Source: Pseudomonas fulva (GTDB taxonomy: Bacteria; Pseudomonadota; Gammaproteobacteria; Pseudomonadales; Pseudomonadaceae). Taken from it: a stretch of 64,000 nt of DNA. The notes beneath the pieces are model-generated. The model was not told where the DNA came from. It saw nothing but the letters and a program-made list of their open reading frames with translations, and searched no databases. The translations under genes were made by a program, and so were the position numbers. Positions 47,083 through 56,735 of this stretch are shown one piece after another. How positions within the stretch are numbered: the first letter of the stretch is position 1; every line of letters begins with the position of its first letter. The DNA lies in assembly GCF_023517795.1 (NCBI RefSeq), contig NZ_CP082928.1, positions 3,968,001 to 4,032,000 of the forward strand. Reading direction: 5' to 3'.

Positions 47083-47444
47083 CTGACTTCCCGTTTCTTA
47101 TTCCCGATGACTCCCAAGTTCCACATGATTACCAGCCCACATGTTCCGCGTTGCAACGGCGTCGAGCAGGGCGCAAGCCTTCCTGGCAGGATGGATTGCG
47201 GAGCTGTCTTTCTCATGCCGAGTGCATAGCTATGTCGGCCCTCAGGAAAGATGTGCGATATTTCCGTAATCCAGTAGTTGTAGCCAGGAGGGCATGTGAT
47301 GCACGGCAGATTGTGTGGGGTACCTTTGTGCAAGGTGCACGATGCTCATTGGACGCCAAACTTGTTCAAGTCTTTGAGGGAGCGACAGCTTTCCTACCTA
47401 GTGATGACGTCGCGACGCTACTTCAATGATAAGTTGAAAGCAGC

Positions 47445-50400
47445 ATGAGTGCTCAACAGGAGTTGGCCTCTGGGGAGTCGTGGGACCTGGTTCCGCTTAC
47501 GCCTAAATACCTACAAAAGGAGCATGGCGTTTATGTCGCAGCCATCGAAGCTGCCCTTGCGGACGATCAGATCCGTAACATCGCGCTGTCGGGAAATTAC
47601 GGAGTAGGCAAAAGCAGTATCTTGCGGGAAGTCTCTAGACGACAGGAAAGTCGTGTCGTCGAGATCTCGTTGTCGACACTTGCGCCGATCGAAGCATCCA
47701 AGCTTGATGAGTCGGTACCTATCCAGGCGACAACGCCGACCAACCGTATCCAGCAGGAGATCGTCAAGCAGTTGCTCTACCGAGAGGATCCGAGCAAGAC
47801 ACCTGCATCCCGGTTTCGACGGATTGAGCGCTTTCGATGGATACGAGAGATAGGCACTGCGCTCCTGCTGGGGCTTGCCGTCTCCGTCATCTTCTTGCTC
47901 ACTGGGTGGACCGCGCAGATTGCCTCTGTGCTCACTCCGCTGGCAGATATGGGGCTCTGGGCTCACATAATTGCTTGGGGCGTGGCTGGGGGCGCTGCGC
48001 TGCTGGTGCGTTGGCGTTACTACGGAAAGCTCCACATTAAGCAGTTTTCAGCAGGGTCCGCAACGGTAACTCTCGAAGACAATTCCGTATCGTATTTCGA
48101 TCAGTATCTCGACGAGATCGTCTACTTCTTTGACGTGTCAGATCGTGACGTCGTGATCTTCGAGGATATCGACCGTTTCAACGACTCACACATCTTTGAG
48201 ACGCTCCGAGCACTGAACACGCTGCTAAATTCTTCGCCTCAGGTGGAGAAACCGATCCGCTTCATCTATGCCATCAAGGACAGCATCTTCGACCGCATCG
48301 GTCTGGAGGGGGAAGGGCGCAAGCTTGAGCCGAATGTGCTCGAAATGGACGATCCGGCGCAGGCCGAGACTGTGCGTGCTAACCGCACAAAATTCTTCGA
48401 TCTGGTCATCCCGGTTGTTCCCTTTATCACGCACCGGAGTGCTCGCAACTTGGCGGTGCAACTGCTTGGTGAGGTCAAGTATGAGGTAGCACCGGAATTA
48501 CTCGATTTGGCGGCGCGGTACGTCCCGGATATGCGCTTGCTCAAGAACGTCCGTAACGAGTTTATCGTCTTTCACGACCGGATCTTCTCCGGCGACGGCA
48601 AACAGCTCAAGCTGAGTGAGACCGACCTGTTCGCGATGATGCTCTACAAGAGCACGCACCTGACGGACTTTGAAACGATCCGGCTCGGTACGAGCAGGCT
48701 AGACATCCTCTACACGGTCAGCCGAAAGCTTGTGACCGAGAACATCAAGCGAATCGAACGCGAGCGTCGCGAGCTTCGTCAGCGACTTGCACGGATCGAT
48801 GGGGCGGCTACACGCAGCGAGCAGTTGGGTGATCGTCTGATCGCGCACGTGCAACGGACGGCAGAGGCGGCAGATTTCCCGTGGCAGAACGTGACGTTCA
48901 CATTCAATAGAGTCGATTGGTCGACGGATGGTCTCAAAGAGATGAGCTTCTGGACAGACTTCGTTTGTGCAAAGCCAGGCGACGCCGTACTGAAGTGGAT
49001 CAATAGAGTGAACTACAACAGTTCATCTTTGACGTTCACCCGGGAGAGCATTTCAGCTGCATTAGGAGATGTGCTGGACGCTGATAGCTGGAACGAGGCG
49101 GATCGTCAGGAGCTGAATGAGCAGATCGAAGCGAGGACGGAGGACATCAAGTTCCTGCGGAGCGCCGACCTTGGCGATCTTGTAAAGCGACCGGAGTTTC
49201 TCGTCGATTATGAGGGGAGTAAGCAGTCTTTCGAGGCAATCGCGAAGGCACTGCTGAAGTCGGGACTGGCCTACCAGCTTGTGCGGGCCGGGTACATCAA
49301 CTGCAACTTCACGCTGTACACGTCAACGTTCCACGGTGATCGCGTGAGCACGGCTGCGACAAACTTCATCATTCACCATGTCGAACGGGACCTGATGGAC
49401 GAGCATTTCAAGCTTCTCCCGGACGACGTGGATGCCGTTGTTCGTGAGCGAGGTAAGAACGCATTAAAGGAACCGGCGCTCTATAACATCGCCATCTTCG
49501 ATCGCCTTCTAGCAACCGACATTCATGCTGCCGACATAATGATCCGTTCCCTGGTTGATTTCGGGGAGAGCCAGACGAGGTTTCTGCAGGCGTACCTCGC
49601 GACTGGCGAGCAGCGCCGGCAATTTATTGAGCGATTTACAGCAGCCTCAACGCGAGTGCTTACGTATCTTGTGAGCCAAGCTGACTTGGACGATGGTTCA
49701 AAACTGGAGTTGGTAGACGTTGCCTTGGCGCACCTTTCAGCCTCAAAGCAACGAACGGATACTGCGGTATCTGAATACTTGGCGGAACACTACGCTGAGC
49801 TTTCGGTGCTTACGTCTTGCACGACTAAACCTGCCCAGGCAGAACGTATTGGCGCGCTCTTTGCGGCAGTTAGCATTACTCTGCCTCATCTGGAACCGCT
49901 AGGTCGGCAAGTTCGCCCGTCGTTCGTAGCGCGCAACCTGTACGCGGTTACGCACAAGAACCTCGCAATCGCCATCGACAATACGGTAACCGTTGCGCTC
50001 GACGTCATCAGTGCAGCTAGCGAGACGGTATACGACTATGTGCTCAAGCATGTGGGCACCTATCTGAAAGCTGTCGAGGGTGCGTCTGCGACAATCGATG
50101 CAAACGAGAACTTTCTCTCGGTGATCGAAGATGTGCTTGAGCAAGACGCGGCTAACCTTGGCGCTGTCATCGAGTGTGCAGCTCCAGATTGTGAAGTTGC
50201 TGACCTCGCAGATGTTTCTGACGGTGCCTGGCCGGCATTGGCTGCACATGAGCGAGTTCCAGCAACGTTTAGCAACGTCAGCCGCTACGTCGAGACCCTT
50301 GGATCTGTCGATGCAGCGCTGGCGACGATTCTGACTGCTGCTGGCGAGATTACAGAGATCAGCGCCGCTGACGAGGCGTCGAAGACTTCGTTGGCGGTCG

Positions 50401-51098
50401 CCATACTGGCGGCAACAGATCAGCTTCCATCCGCAGCGCTACGCTCAAAGCTGGTCGCGAGTATGAGCCTGGATAGCTACCTTGATGTTGATGATATAGA
50501 GGCGGAGGCAGGAGTACTCTTCCCGCTGCTACTCAAACACGACATCATTGCGGACGATGCGGATTCCTATGAGCACCTTGCACAGACGGATTGGCCGACG
50601 CGCAAAGCATTTATCCGTGAGTCGAAGAAGTTCTCCAGCTACATGACACCGGAAGTTGTGCAGCCTGATCTTGCGATGCTCCTAGCAAGCGATGAGGTCA
50701 ACTCCGCAATCAAGGAGGTGATACTAAAGCAGGCCGCTGAATACGCGGAAGTGGCTGAACCGCGTGGGCTCAAAGAGTTGGCCAGATTCGCTACTCAGAA
50801 TAGGTACGAACTCCCTGCAGTTGCCGTGCAGAAAATGGCGCAAGGAGGCGTCACAGCGCAGCAGATCGTACTACTACTCGAACCTCACCTGGCGTCTATC
50901 AGTCGCCAGCAGCTCTTCAAGGTGTTGATGGCGCTCGACGGCGACTATCCGAAGCTGACGGCGGTGGGGCGCGATAAGCCGCGCATCCCGAACACATCCG
51001 CCGATCGCGCACTGCTTGAGCGTCTCAAACGGGACGGAATCGTCAGTAAGTTTGACGAGCACGAGTCACCGATCAAGGTGAACAAGAAATACAAATGA
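47445..51098 (+). CDS. YobI/KAP-like membrane P-loop NTPase, 1,217 residues (candidate defence protein)
   Basis: A very large protein with an N-terminal P-loop NTPase domain: Walker A GNYGVGKSS (residues 50-58) and Walker B VVIFEDIDRF (about 236-245). Two membrane helices (about 138-155 and 170-188) are inserted between them, the arrangement that defines KAP-type NTPases, and the DLVPLTPKYLQKEHG start is that of the YobI group. The remaining 900 residues are mostly helical, with no recognised catalytic domain. It stands alone, with its own terminator, next to an island junction and an IS scrap. Antiphage or stress defence is an inference from family and context. Confidence 0.85.
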   Translation: MSAQQELASGESWDLVPLTPKYLQKEHGVYVAAIEAALADDQIRNIALSGNYGVGKSSILREVSRRQESRVVEISLSTLAPIEASKLDESVPIQATTPTNRIQQEIVKQLLYREDPSKTPASRFRRIERFRWIREIGTALLLGLAVSVIFLLTGWTAQIASVLTPLADMGLWAHIIAWGVAGGAALLVRWRYYGKLHIKQFSAGSATVTLEDNSVSYFDQYLDEIVYFFDVSDRDVVIFEDIDRFNDSHIFETLRALNTLLNSSPQVEKPIRFIYAIKDSIFDRIGLEGEGRKLEPNVLEMDDPAQAETVRANRTKFFDLVIPVVPFITHRSARNLAVQLLGEVKYEVAPELLDLAARYVPDMRLLKNVRNEFIVFHDRIFSGDGKQLKLSETDLFAMMLYKSTHLTDFETIRLGTSRLDILYTVSRKLVTENIKRIERERRELRQRLARIDGAATRSEQLGDRLIAHVQRTAEAADFPWQNVTFTFNRVDWSTDGLKEMSFWTDFVCAKPGDAVLKWINRVNYNSSSLTFTRESISAALGDVLDADSWNEADRQELNEQIEARTEDIKFLRSADLGDLVKRPEFLVDYEGSKQSFEAIAKALLKSGLAYQLVRAGYINCNFTLYTSTFHGDRVSTAATNFIIHHVERDLMDEHFKLLPDDVDAVVRERGKNALKEPALYNIAIFDRLLATDIHAADIMIRSLVDFGESQTRFLQAYLATGEQRRQFIERFTAASTRVLTYLVSQADLDDGSKLELVDVALAHLSASKQRTDTAVSEYLAEHYAELSVLTSCTTKPAQAERIGALFAAVSITLPHLEPLGRQVRPSFVARNLYAVTHKNLAIAIDNTVTVALDVISAASETVYDYVLKHVGTYLKAVEGASATIDANENFLSVIEDVLEQDAANLGAVIECAAPDCEVADLADVSDGAWPALAAHERVPATFSNVSRYVETLGSVDAALATILTAAGEITEISAADEASKTSLAVAILAATDQLPSAALRSKLVASMSLDSYLDVDDIEAEAGVLFPLLLKHDIIADDADSYEHLAQTDWPTRKAFIRESKKFSSYMTPEVVQPDLAMLLASDEVNSAIKEVILKQAAEYAEVAEPRGLKELARFATQNRYELPAVAVQKMAQGGVTAQQIVLLLEPHLASISRQQLFKVLMALDGDYPKLTAVGRDKPRIPNTSADRALLERLKRDGIVSKFDEHESPIKVNKKYK

Positions 51099-51179
51099 GA
51101 TCTGCGGGTATCCAAAACTCAACGATTGGAATCGTAGTGGTCTACTGCACCTGGACATCCATTTAGGGCGAGAATTCTA

Positions 51180-51255
51180 GTGTCTAATGCCAAACAACGT
51201 CGTGTGTTCACGCCAGACTTCAAATCATAATCGAATGTAAATGACCCCCGTCCGG
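51180..51255 (+). mobile_element. Scrap of an IS3-like insertion sequence
   Basis: GTG followed by SNAKQRRVFTPDFK and a stop (51180-51230) looks like the first residues of an IS3-family OrfA transposase (K-RR-FTP-FK). It is followed within 20 bp by TGTAAATGACCCCCGTCC, which resembles the edge of an insertion sequence. Only the ends survive. Confidence 0.4.
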
Positions 51256-51286
51256 CACTGTCCGGTACGATCTAGCAAAAATGCCC

Positions 51287-51319
51287 AAAGCCCGCGTAAC
51301 AGCGGGCTTTTGGCTTTTT
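51287..51319 (+). terminator. Intrinsic terminator downstream of the NTPase
   Basis: AAAGCCCGC GTAACA GCGGGCTTT followed by TGGCTTTTT: a nine-base-pair stem with a T-rich tail, about 190 bp after the NTPase stop. Its stem resembles that of the orphan terminator at 47053. Confidence 0.75.
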
Positions 51320-51466
51320 GGTGTTGGCTAATTCAGTTTGTGTTCTGCGTCGCCAAGCACGTATCTATTTCGCTACCGGCCGGGATTACTGCCGCGAGGG
51401 GACGAAGTTAAATCAGAGGCTGTTGCCAGGGCATGAGCGCGAGTTGCGCCTTGCCCTATCCTCGAA

Positions 51467-53413
51467 TCAAACCGCCTTCACCTTGGCCAATTGCTCGCCT
51501 TCAAGCCAGGCGCCGATGTCGCAGGCAGGCATGGGTTTGGCGAACAGGTAGCCCTGGGCCCAGGTGCAGCCGAGGGTTTTCAGGGCGGCGAGTTCGGCGG
51601 CGGTTTCCACGCCTTCGACGATGCATTCCAGCTGCATGTCCTGGCACAGGGCGACCAGCGACTTGACGATCTTGAAGCTGGCCGGGTCGACGTCGATGGC
51701 GGTGACAAAGCTGCGGTCCACCTTCAGTTTGGTCAGCGACAGTGCGTGGATGTGGCTCAGGCTGGAATAGCCGGTGCCGAAGTCGTCGAGGGAAATGCCG
51801 CAGCCCAGTTGGCGCAACCGGCTGATGGTCCGCTGGGTCTGCGGCAGGTCCTGGATGGCCGCGGTTTCGGTGATCTCGAGATCGAGACGGGCCGGGTCGA
51901 AGGGGCTGCGCTTGATCAGTTCGACGATCTGCTGGGCAGCGTCCTGCGAACCACAGTCGTGGGCCGACAGGTTGAATGACAGACGGATACCCGCAGGCCA
52001 GCTGGCGGCCGTATCCAACGCCTTTCTCAGCAATGGCACCGTGAGGCGATTGACCATGCCGACGCGCTCGGCGATCGGGATGAACTCACAGGGCGGCACC
52101 TTGCCCAGCTCCGGGCTTTGCCAGCGTGCCAGTGCCTCGAAGGCGACGGTTTGCGAACGGTGAATGTCCACGATCGGCTGGAACACCACGTGAAACTCAC
52201 CGTCCAGATCGGCTCTGCGCAGGGCCTGTTCGGTCAGCCCTTCGCGGTTGAGCTGCTGGCGATGGGCTGCGCTGAACAGGCACACCGTGCCGGGGCGGTG
52301 GCGCTTGCTCTGGTACAGGGCATAGTCGGCATATTCGTACACCTGGGTGGCGCTGGATGCCTGGTCCGGGAAGGTCGCGATGCCCAGTGACCCACTGATC
52401 TGGATGGGAATGTCCACCAGCAGAAACGGCTCGCGCAGGCTGGCGCAGATTTTCTCGCCAAACGCCCACAACTGGTCGTCGCTCATGGCTTGGGTGATGA
52501 TCAGCGCGAACTCGTCGCCGCCCAGCCGCGCCAGGTGCACACCCTCGTCGAGCAGCCCGGTCAGGCGCTGGCCAACCTGATAGAGCAGCCGGTCGCCAAC
52601 GCTATGGCCATACAGATCGTTGACCGGCTTGAAGCCATCCAGGTCGATCAGCCCCACGGCCAGGCGAGTCTGTTGCTCGCGGGCGCGGGACAATTGCGTG
52701 TCGAGGCGGGAAAAGAACTGCCGTCGATTGGCCAGCCCGGTGAGGCTGTCCTGATTGGCCAGGTGCAGGTTTTCCTCGCTGAGTTTCGCCGTGTGCGCCT
52801 GCATGTTCACCAGCCGGGTGAAATCGGCGTACTGCGCCTTGAGGATGACCAGCATGGCGATGGACACCAGCAGCACGTCAATCGCCGTGGCGACGAAGGT
52901 GATGATATTGGTCGATGCGAAGAACACCACGAACGCCGTGTTGACCACTGCCGTGGTGGCCAGGGCGGCTGGCAGCAGGTGCATCATGCAGAAGATGCAG
53001 CCGATGACGGTGATCGCCATATAGAAGGCGACATGGGCCTGGGTGTAGCCATCGCCATAAGGAAACAGCGCCAGCGACCAGGCGGTGAAGGCCACGGCCA
53101 CGAACGGCGCGAGCATGTTGGTGCGTTTCAGCGCGGTCAGCATCTGCGCCGGGCTGCGCGTCCGCTTGCGCGTGCGGAACCATTCCACGGCACGAATCAC
53201 GCCGAACAACGTCATGAGCAACGGGCAATACACCACCAGCCAGCGCGGCGCGACCGCAAAGTGGGTGCCTGCCAGCATCAGCGTGTTGACCAGCAGGATG
53301 AAATACATCATCGGCAGTTGGCGAGCCAGCGCGATGTATTGCGCCTTGACCAGGCCGGGGTTGTCCTTGGGTACCGACATCAACGCTCGCACGCCGAGCA
53401 GGGTTTTGTTCAT
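51467..53413 (-). CDS. Membrane-bound GGDEF-EAL protein (c-di-GMP turnover)
   Basis: A 648-residue protein with about six N-terminal membrane helices (residues about 28-200), a GGDEF domain with an intact RLGGDEF motif near residue 298, and an EAL domain starting FHVVFQPIVD with FEALARWQ near 424. The EAL domain also has ITETAAI, DDFGTGYSSL, KVDRSFV and EGVET, so phosphodiesterase residues are complete. Both domains may be active, with the EAL activity usually dominant. The membrane part is of the MASE-like type and probably senses an unknown signal. It stands alone on the minus strand. Confidence 0.93.
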   Translation of the reverse strand: MNKTLLGVRALMSVPKDNPGLVKAQYIALARQLPMMYFILLVNTLMLAGTHFAVAPRWLVVYCPLLMTLFGVIRAVEWFRTRKRTRSPAQMLTALKRTNMLAPFVAVAFTAWSLALFPYGDGYTQAHVAFYMAITVIGCIFCMMHLLPAALATTAVVNTAFVVFFASTNIITFVATAIDVLLVSIAMLVILKAQYADFTRLVNMQAHTAKLSEENLHLANQDSLTGLANRRQFFSRLDTQLSRAREQQTRLAVGLIDLDGFKPVNDLYGHSVGDRLLYQVGQRLTGLLDEGVHLARLGGDEFALIITQAMSDDQLWAFGEKICASLREPFLLVDIPIQISGSLGIATFPDQASSATQVYEYADYALYQSKRHRPGTVCLFSAAHRQQLNREGLTEQALRRADLDGEFHVVFQPIVDIHRSQTVAFEALARWQSPELGKVPPCEFIPIAERVGMVNRLTVPLLRKALDTAASWPAGIRLSFNLSAHDCGSQDAAQQIVELIKRSPFDPARLDLEITETAAIQDLPQTQRTISRLRQLGCGISLDDFGTGYSSLSHIHALSLTKLKVDRSFVTAIDVDPASFKIVKSLVALCQDMQLECIVEGVETAAELAALKTLGCTWAQGYLFAKPMPACDIGAWLEGEQLAKVKAV

Positions 53414-53956
53414 CAGGCGAGGCTCTGAAAAAGACTAGATAAGTAACCGAGCGGATTATCCTTTCCAGCCTGGGCCGAGCAGGGTTGCACGCTGCTCTCA
53501 TGGGATCGTGTCGGCCGATCCTCAGTTTTCTGCAATCTTTACGACTGGTGGCACTTTGATTTCGTTCCGTCAGTCGATCGTGAGGGGGGGTGAGATGGAG
53601 GGTGGCAGGTTGGAAAGGACGAACCAGGCGCTTATCCAGCCCCGCCGGGGTCGCGTCTGCCGCCTATGAGCGGTAAATCTGAAATCCCTGCTATGGCGGG
53701 CTTCGTGATGTTCGCGTGCAGAGTCTTGCTCGGACCGGCGTGATCCGCGACCTTCAAAGGTGGAGAGCGTTCGGCGATGGCAGTGTCCGGCGTCCAAGCT
53801 TTGGATTTTTATGTAACAGTCGGGAACTTTATTGTTAATGACTATCGTTGTGATAAAGGTTTTCGAATATGATTGTCGTACGACCTCTGCTGACTTCTGC
53901 AATAGCGCCGAATGGCGCGCAGGGCAGGGGGCTTCCAACAATCAAGGATCTTGAGC
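53414..53956. other. Divergent intergenic region with Fur box
   Basis: 543 bp between the GGDEF-EAL gene and the siderophore receptor. The right end holds a Fur-box-like site and a -10-like GATAAAG. The left part should hold the promoter of the GGDEF-EAL gene. No gene is supported in between. Confidence 0.55.
53834..53852 (+). promoter_or_regulatory. Fur box upstream of the siderophore receptor
   Basis: GTTAATGACTATCGTTGTG matches the 19-base Fur consensus (GATAATGATAATCATTATC) at 13 positions, about 105 bp before the receptor ATG and next to a -10-like box. It indicates iron repression. Confidence 0.65.
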
Positions 53957-56107
53957 ATGACTCACTGCAAACCCAGGGCCATTCCCACCACCGTGTCCTG
54001 GCAGCGAACCGCTACGGCCGCCCTGTTCTGCGCGCCGCTGGTTGCCGTTCCCCTGAGCGTAACTGCCCAGGAGGCCACCACCATCAGTGAAGAGGAGGCC
54101 TATCGCCTTGCGCCGATCATCGTCAACACGCAGGCGGCCGCCAGCGATGACGCCAGCACGGTGGTCGCTCAGGAGCTTTGGGTGGGGGGCAAGGTTGCGA
54201 CCAACATTCTCAATACGCCGGCTTCGGTTTCGGTGATCACGCAGAAGGAAATCGAACAGCGCAGCGCCAGTACGACTGAAGAAGTGTTGAAGTACACACC
54301 AGGCGTTATTGCCGACTACTACAGCACCGATGATCGCAATGACTACTTCCAGATCCGAGGCTTCAATGCTACAACCTACCGCGATGGACTGACCCTGGGG
54401 TCGATGCGCGGCGTGCGTGAAGATTCGTTCGCCTATGAGCGTGTCGAAGTATTGCGTGGGGCCAACTCGACGCTGTTCGGCCCTGCCGACCCTGGTGGCT
54501 CGGTGAACTTCGTGACCAAGAAGCCGCGCTTCGACAAGTTCGGGCAAGTCTATGCAAGCTACGGTTCTTTCAATCACAAGGAGACGGGTATCGACGTCGG
54601 TGATTCGCTGAATGCGGATCAGACTCTCGCGTATCGATTCACTGGTAAGTTTCAGGACAGTGATCGGGAATATGACCACTCACAAGACGATAATAACTTC
54701 CTCATGGGGGGACTGACTTGGGCTCCGACGGCTTTTACCTCGGCCACGTTAGTGGTGGATCACCTGCGCCAGGACAGCACGCCGAACAGCGGCGGTTACC
54801 CGATGGACAGGGAGTATGACCGCGACGAGTTCTTTGGCGAGCCAACCTACAACTTCCATGATGTCGAGCGCACCAATGTCAGTGGCAGCTTCAGCCACAA
54901 CTTTGATAATGGCTTTACGCTGAGCAGTAATCTGCGTTACAGCGATTTGTCCGATAAGTACGGCTACGCCTATATCAGTGACGCTGCCGGTCATAGCGGA
55001 ACTCTGGTTGACCGGGGCTACCTGGGTTACGACAGTGAAGCTGAGCAGTTCAATGGCAACGTCATCCTGCAATACGACGCGCGTTTCGAGAACATCGATA
55101 GCAGCAGCATCGTGGGCGTGGAGTATCTCGATTCCTCAAGCAAAGGGGTTTCCGTATATGGTTCGGCAGATCCAATTGATGTAGCCAATCCGCGATATAC
55201 CGGTGTTTCTGCACCGATCATTTATGAGAATAAGGACCGAGACAACAAGGTCAAGTCTGTATTCCTGCAGCAAAATCTGTCGTTCTATGAGCGTTTCATT
55301 CTCACTTTCGGTATGCGCAACGATTCCATGGACGTTTCGGAAACCGACTACCTAGCCGGAAGCAAGGCGTCTGATAGCTTTTCGGAAAACTCCTTCCGCG
55401 GCGCGCTGACTTATATTGTCACTGACGAAGTATCCACCTACATCAGCATGGTCGAGTCCGTCGCTCCACCTGAAGTGGGCACTACTCCAGAGCGCGGCAC
55501 ACAATACGAAGTCGGCGTGAAGTATTCACCGACAGCGATTAATGCGCTGTTCTCTGCCGCTGTCTATGAGCTGACTCAGGAAGACGTCGCCACAGCAGTC
55601 GTGCAGCAGAACGGCGTTATCGATCAGCAGACTGTGGGCGAGCAGCGTGTGCGTGGCCTTGAGCTGGAGGCCAAGACGGAGATTACTGATAACCTTAGCC
55701 TGGTAGGTGGCTACACCTATATGGACACCGAGGTGCTGCGCGGCGCGCTGCAGGTATGGAACGGCGCGGCCTATGACGTCGTATCAATCAAGGGTAACAG
55801 GCTGGTTACTGCTCCGAAGCATTCAGCCTCGCTCTGGAGTTACTACAGCGTGCCGGGAACGGACGTCAGTGTCGGCCTGGGCGCCCGTTATGTAGGTGCC
55901 TATTACTTCAATGATCTAAACAACAACGGCGAAAGCAAAGGCACCACGGTATTTGATGCTGCGTTCAACTACCAGATAGCTAAAGGTACTGACCTGGCTG
56001 TTAACGTCAGCAATCTCTTTGACGAGCAGCATGTGGTCGGTCGCGGTAGTGCGAACTACTACAATTCTGGCCGCGAAGTCACTGCCAAGGTGAGTTACAA
56101 CTGGTAA
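53957..56107 (+). CDS. TonB-dependent siderophore receptor
   Basis: A 716-residue receptor of the FhuE/FoxA type without an STN domain. The signal peptide ends near SVTAQE. The plug has TPASVSVITQKEIEQRSASTTEEVL (in part), RGFNATTYRDGL and VEVLRGANSTLFGPADPGGSVNFVTKKP (in part). The barrel ends EVTAKVSYNW. AAGGATCTTGAGC precedes the ATG at 53957; the frame is open upstream but those residues do not form a signal peptide. It is iron-regulated through the Fur box upstream. No sigma/anti-sigma pair is adjacent. Confidence 0.94.
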   Translation: MTHCKPRAIPTTVSWQRTATAALFCAPLVAVPLSVTAQEATTISEEEAYRLAPIIVNTQAAASDDASTVVAQELWVGGKVATNILNTPASVSVITQKEIEQRSASTTEEVLKYTPGVIADYYSTDDRNDYFQIRGFNATTYRDGLTLGSMRGVREDSFAYERVEVLRGANSTLFGPADPGGSVNFVTKKPRFDKFGQVYASYGSFNHKETGIDVGDSLNADQTLAYRFTGKFQDSDREYDHSQDDNNFLMGGLTWAPTAFTSATLVVDHLRQDSTPNSGGYPMDREYDRDEFFGEPTYNFHDVERTNVSGSFSHNFDNGFTLSSNLRYSDLSDKYGYAYISDAAGHSGTLVDRGYLGYDSEAEQFNGNVILQYDARFENIDSSSIVGVEYLDSSSKGVSVYGSADPIDVANPRYTGVSAPIIYENKDRDNKVKSVFLQQNLSFYERFILTFGMRNDSMDVSETDYLAGSKASDSFSENSFRGALTYIVTDEVSTYISMVESVAPPEVGTTPERGTQYEVGVKYSPTAINALFSAAVYELTQEDVATAVVQQNGVIDQQTVGEQRVRGLELEAKTEITDNLSLVGGYTYMDTEVLRGALQVWNGAAYDVVSIKGNRLVTAPKHSASLWSYYSVPGTDVSVGLGARYVGAYYFNDLNNNGESKGTTVFDAAFNYQIAKGTDLAVNVSNLFDEQHVVGRGSANYYNSGREVTAKVSYNW

Positions 56108-56204
56108 GTGGCCGCGCCGTAGCCCGAGCGTTCTTGCACTCGGGCGGTGTTCATGGCTGCTGTCGCTCTACGAGGTGAGGCAGCTTTGAACGGTGTCACT
56201 GATG

Positions 56205-56242
56205 AAAAAGGCGCGAGTCGTTAACCGATTCGCGCCTTTTTT
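56205..56242. terminator. Bidirectional intrinsic terminator
   Basis: AAAAAGGCGCGAGTCG TTAAC CGATTCGCGCCTTTTTT: a long stem with one mismatch, flanked by A- and T-tracts. It serves the receptor gene (plus) and the convergent PH-domain gene (minus). Confidence 0.85.
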
Positions 56243-56274
56243 CATTGGCATCGACCCCTCACCGCTCGCTCACG

Positions 56275-56646
56275 TCAGCCAAAAACATGGGCCGAAATCA
56301 GCTTGGATATCTCCACCATCGCCGTCTTGCCGGTGAACTCGAATTTCACCTTGCCGAGTGAGGAAAAATAGATTTCCAGCTCCGAGTCCAGGTCGAAGGT
56401 GCCGGAGGTTTCGATCGAGTAGGCGACGATGTTCTTGTAGGGCAGGGAGGTGAAATCCTTCTTGCTGCCGGTAAGGCCCTGCACGTTCACCGCGATGATG
56501 CGCTTGTCCGTGAACACCACGCCGTCGCGCATGGATTTGTAGGCGTCGATGACCTGTTCGTCTTCCAGCAGCAGGTCGCTGACGCGCTGGGCGTATTCGT
56601 CGTTCTGCTTGAGTTTGAAAAAGCCCTTGTTATTGAAGTCGATCAT
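56275..56646 (-). CDS. Bacterial PH-domain protein
   Basis: A 123-residue protein made almost entirely of a bacterial pleckstrin-homology domain: VVFTDKRIIAVNVQGLTGSKKDF, SLPYKNIVAYSIETSGTFDLDSELEIYF (in part), ending in a helix. Such small bPH_1 proteins are common in bacteria; a role in stress or envelope signalling is possible but unproven. It stands alone. Confidence 0.85.
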   Translation of the reverse strand: MIDFNNKGFFKLKQNDEYAQRVSDLLLEDEQVIDAYKSMRDGVVFTDKRIIAVNVQGLTGSKKDFTSLPYKNIVAYSIETSGTFDLDSELEIYFSSLGKVKFEFTGKTAMVEISKLISAHVFG

Positions 56647-56735
56647 CTACCGGTCTCTTTTGTAGGTTTGAATCGTTCTGTACGTGAAGACTGCCACGGT
56701 GCGTTTTGGCAAGCGACTCACCCGCACGAGATGGC

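Larger units (their letters stand above)
46578..47444. other. Gene-poor junction region with right attachment site
   Basis: 867 bp with no supported gene. It contains the distal guaA repeat (46998-47010), a perfect CTGCCGC/GCGGCAG stem (47018-47034) and an intrinsic terminator (47053-47082). Overlapping frames at 47061-47333 (minus) and 47151-47429 (plus) show no family text or ribosome binding site and are not called. The last 100 bp must hold the promoter of the NTPase gene. Confidence 0.6.
51099..51466. other. Intergenic region with IS scrap and terminator
   Basis: 368 bp between the NTPase and the convergent GGDEF-EAL gene. It contains a 17-codon transposase-like fragment, a TGTAAATGACCCCC motif of insertion-sequence-end type, and the terminator at 51287-51319. 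The rest is featureless. Confidence 0.5.

Noticed and set aside
47061..47429. Two overlapping opposite frames before the NTPase
   Set aside because: Neither has a start signal or recognisable motif, and one begins inside the terminator.
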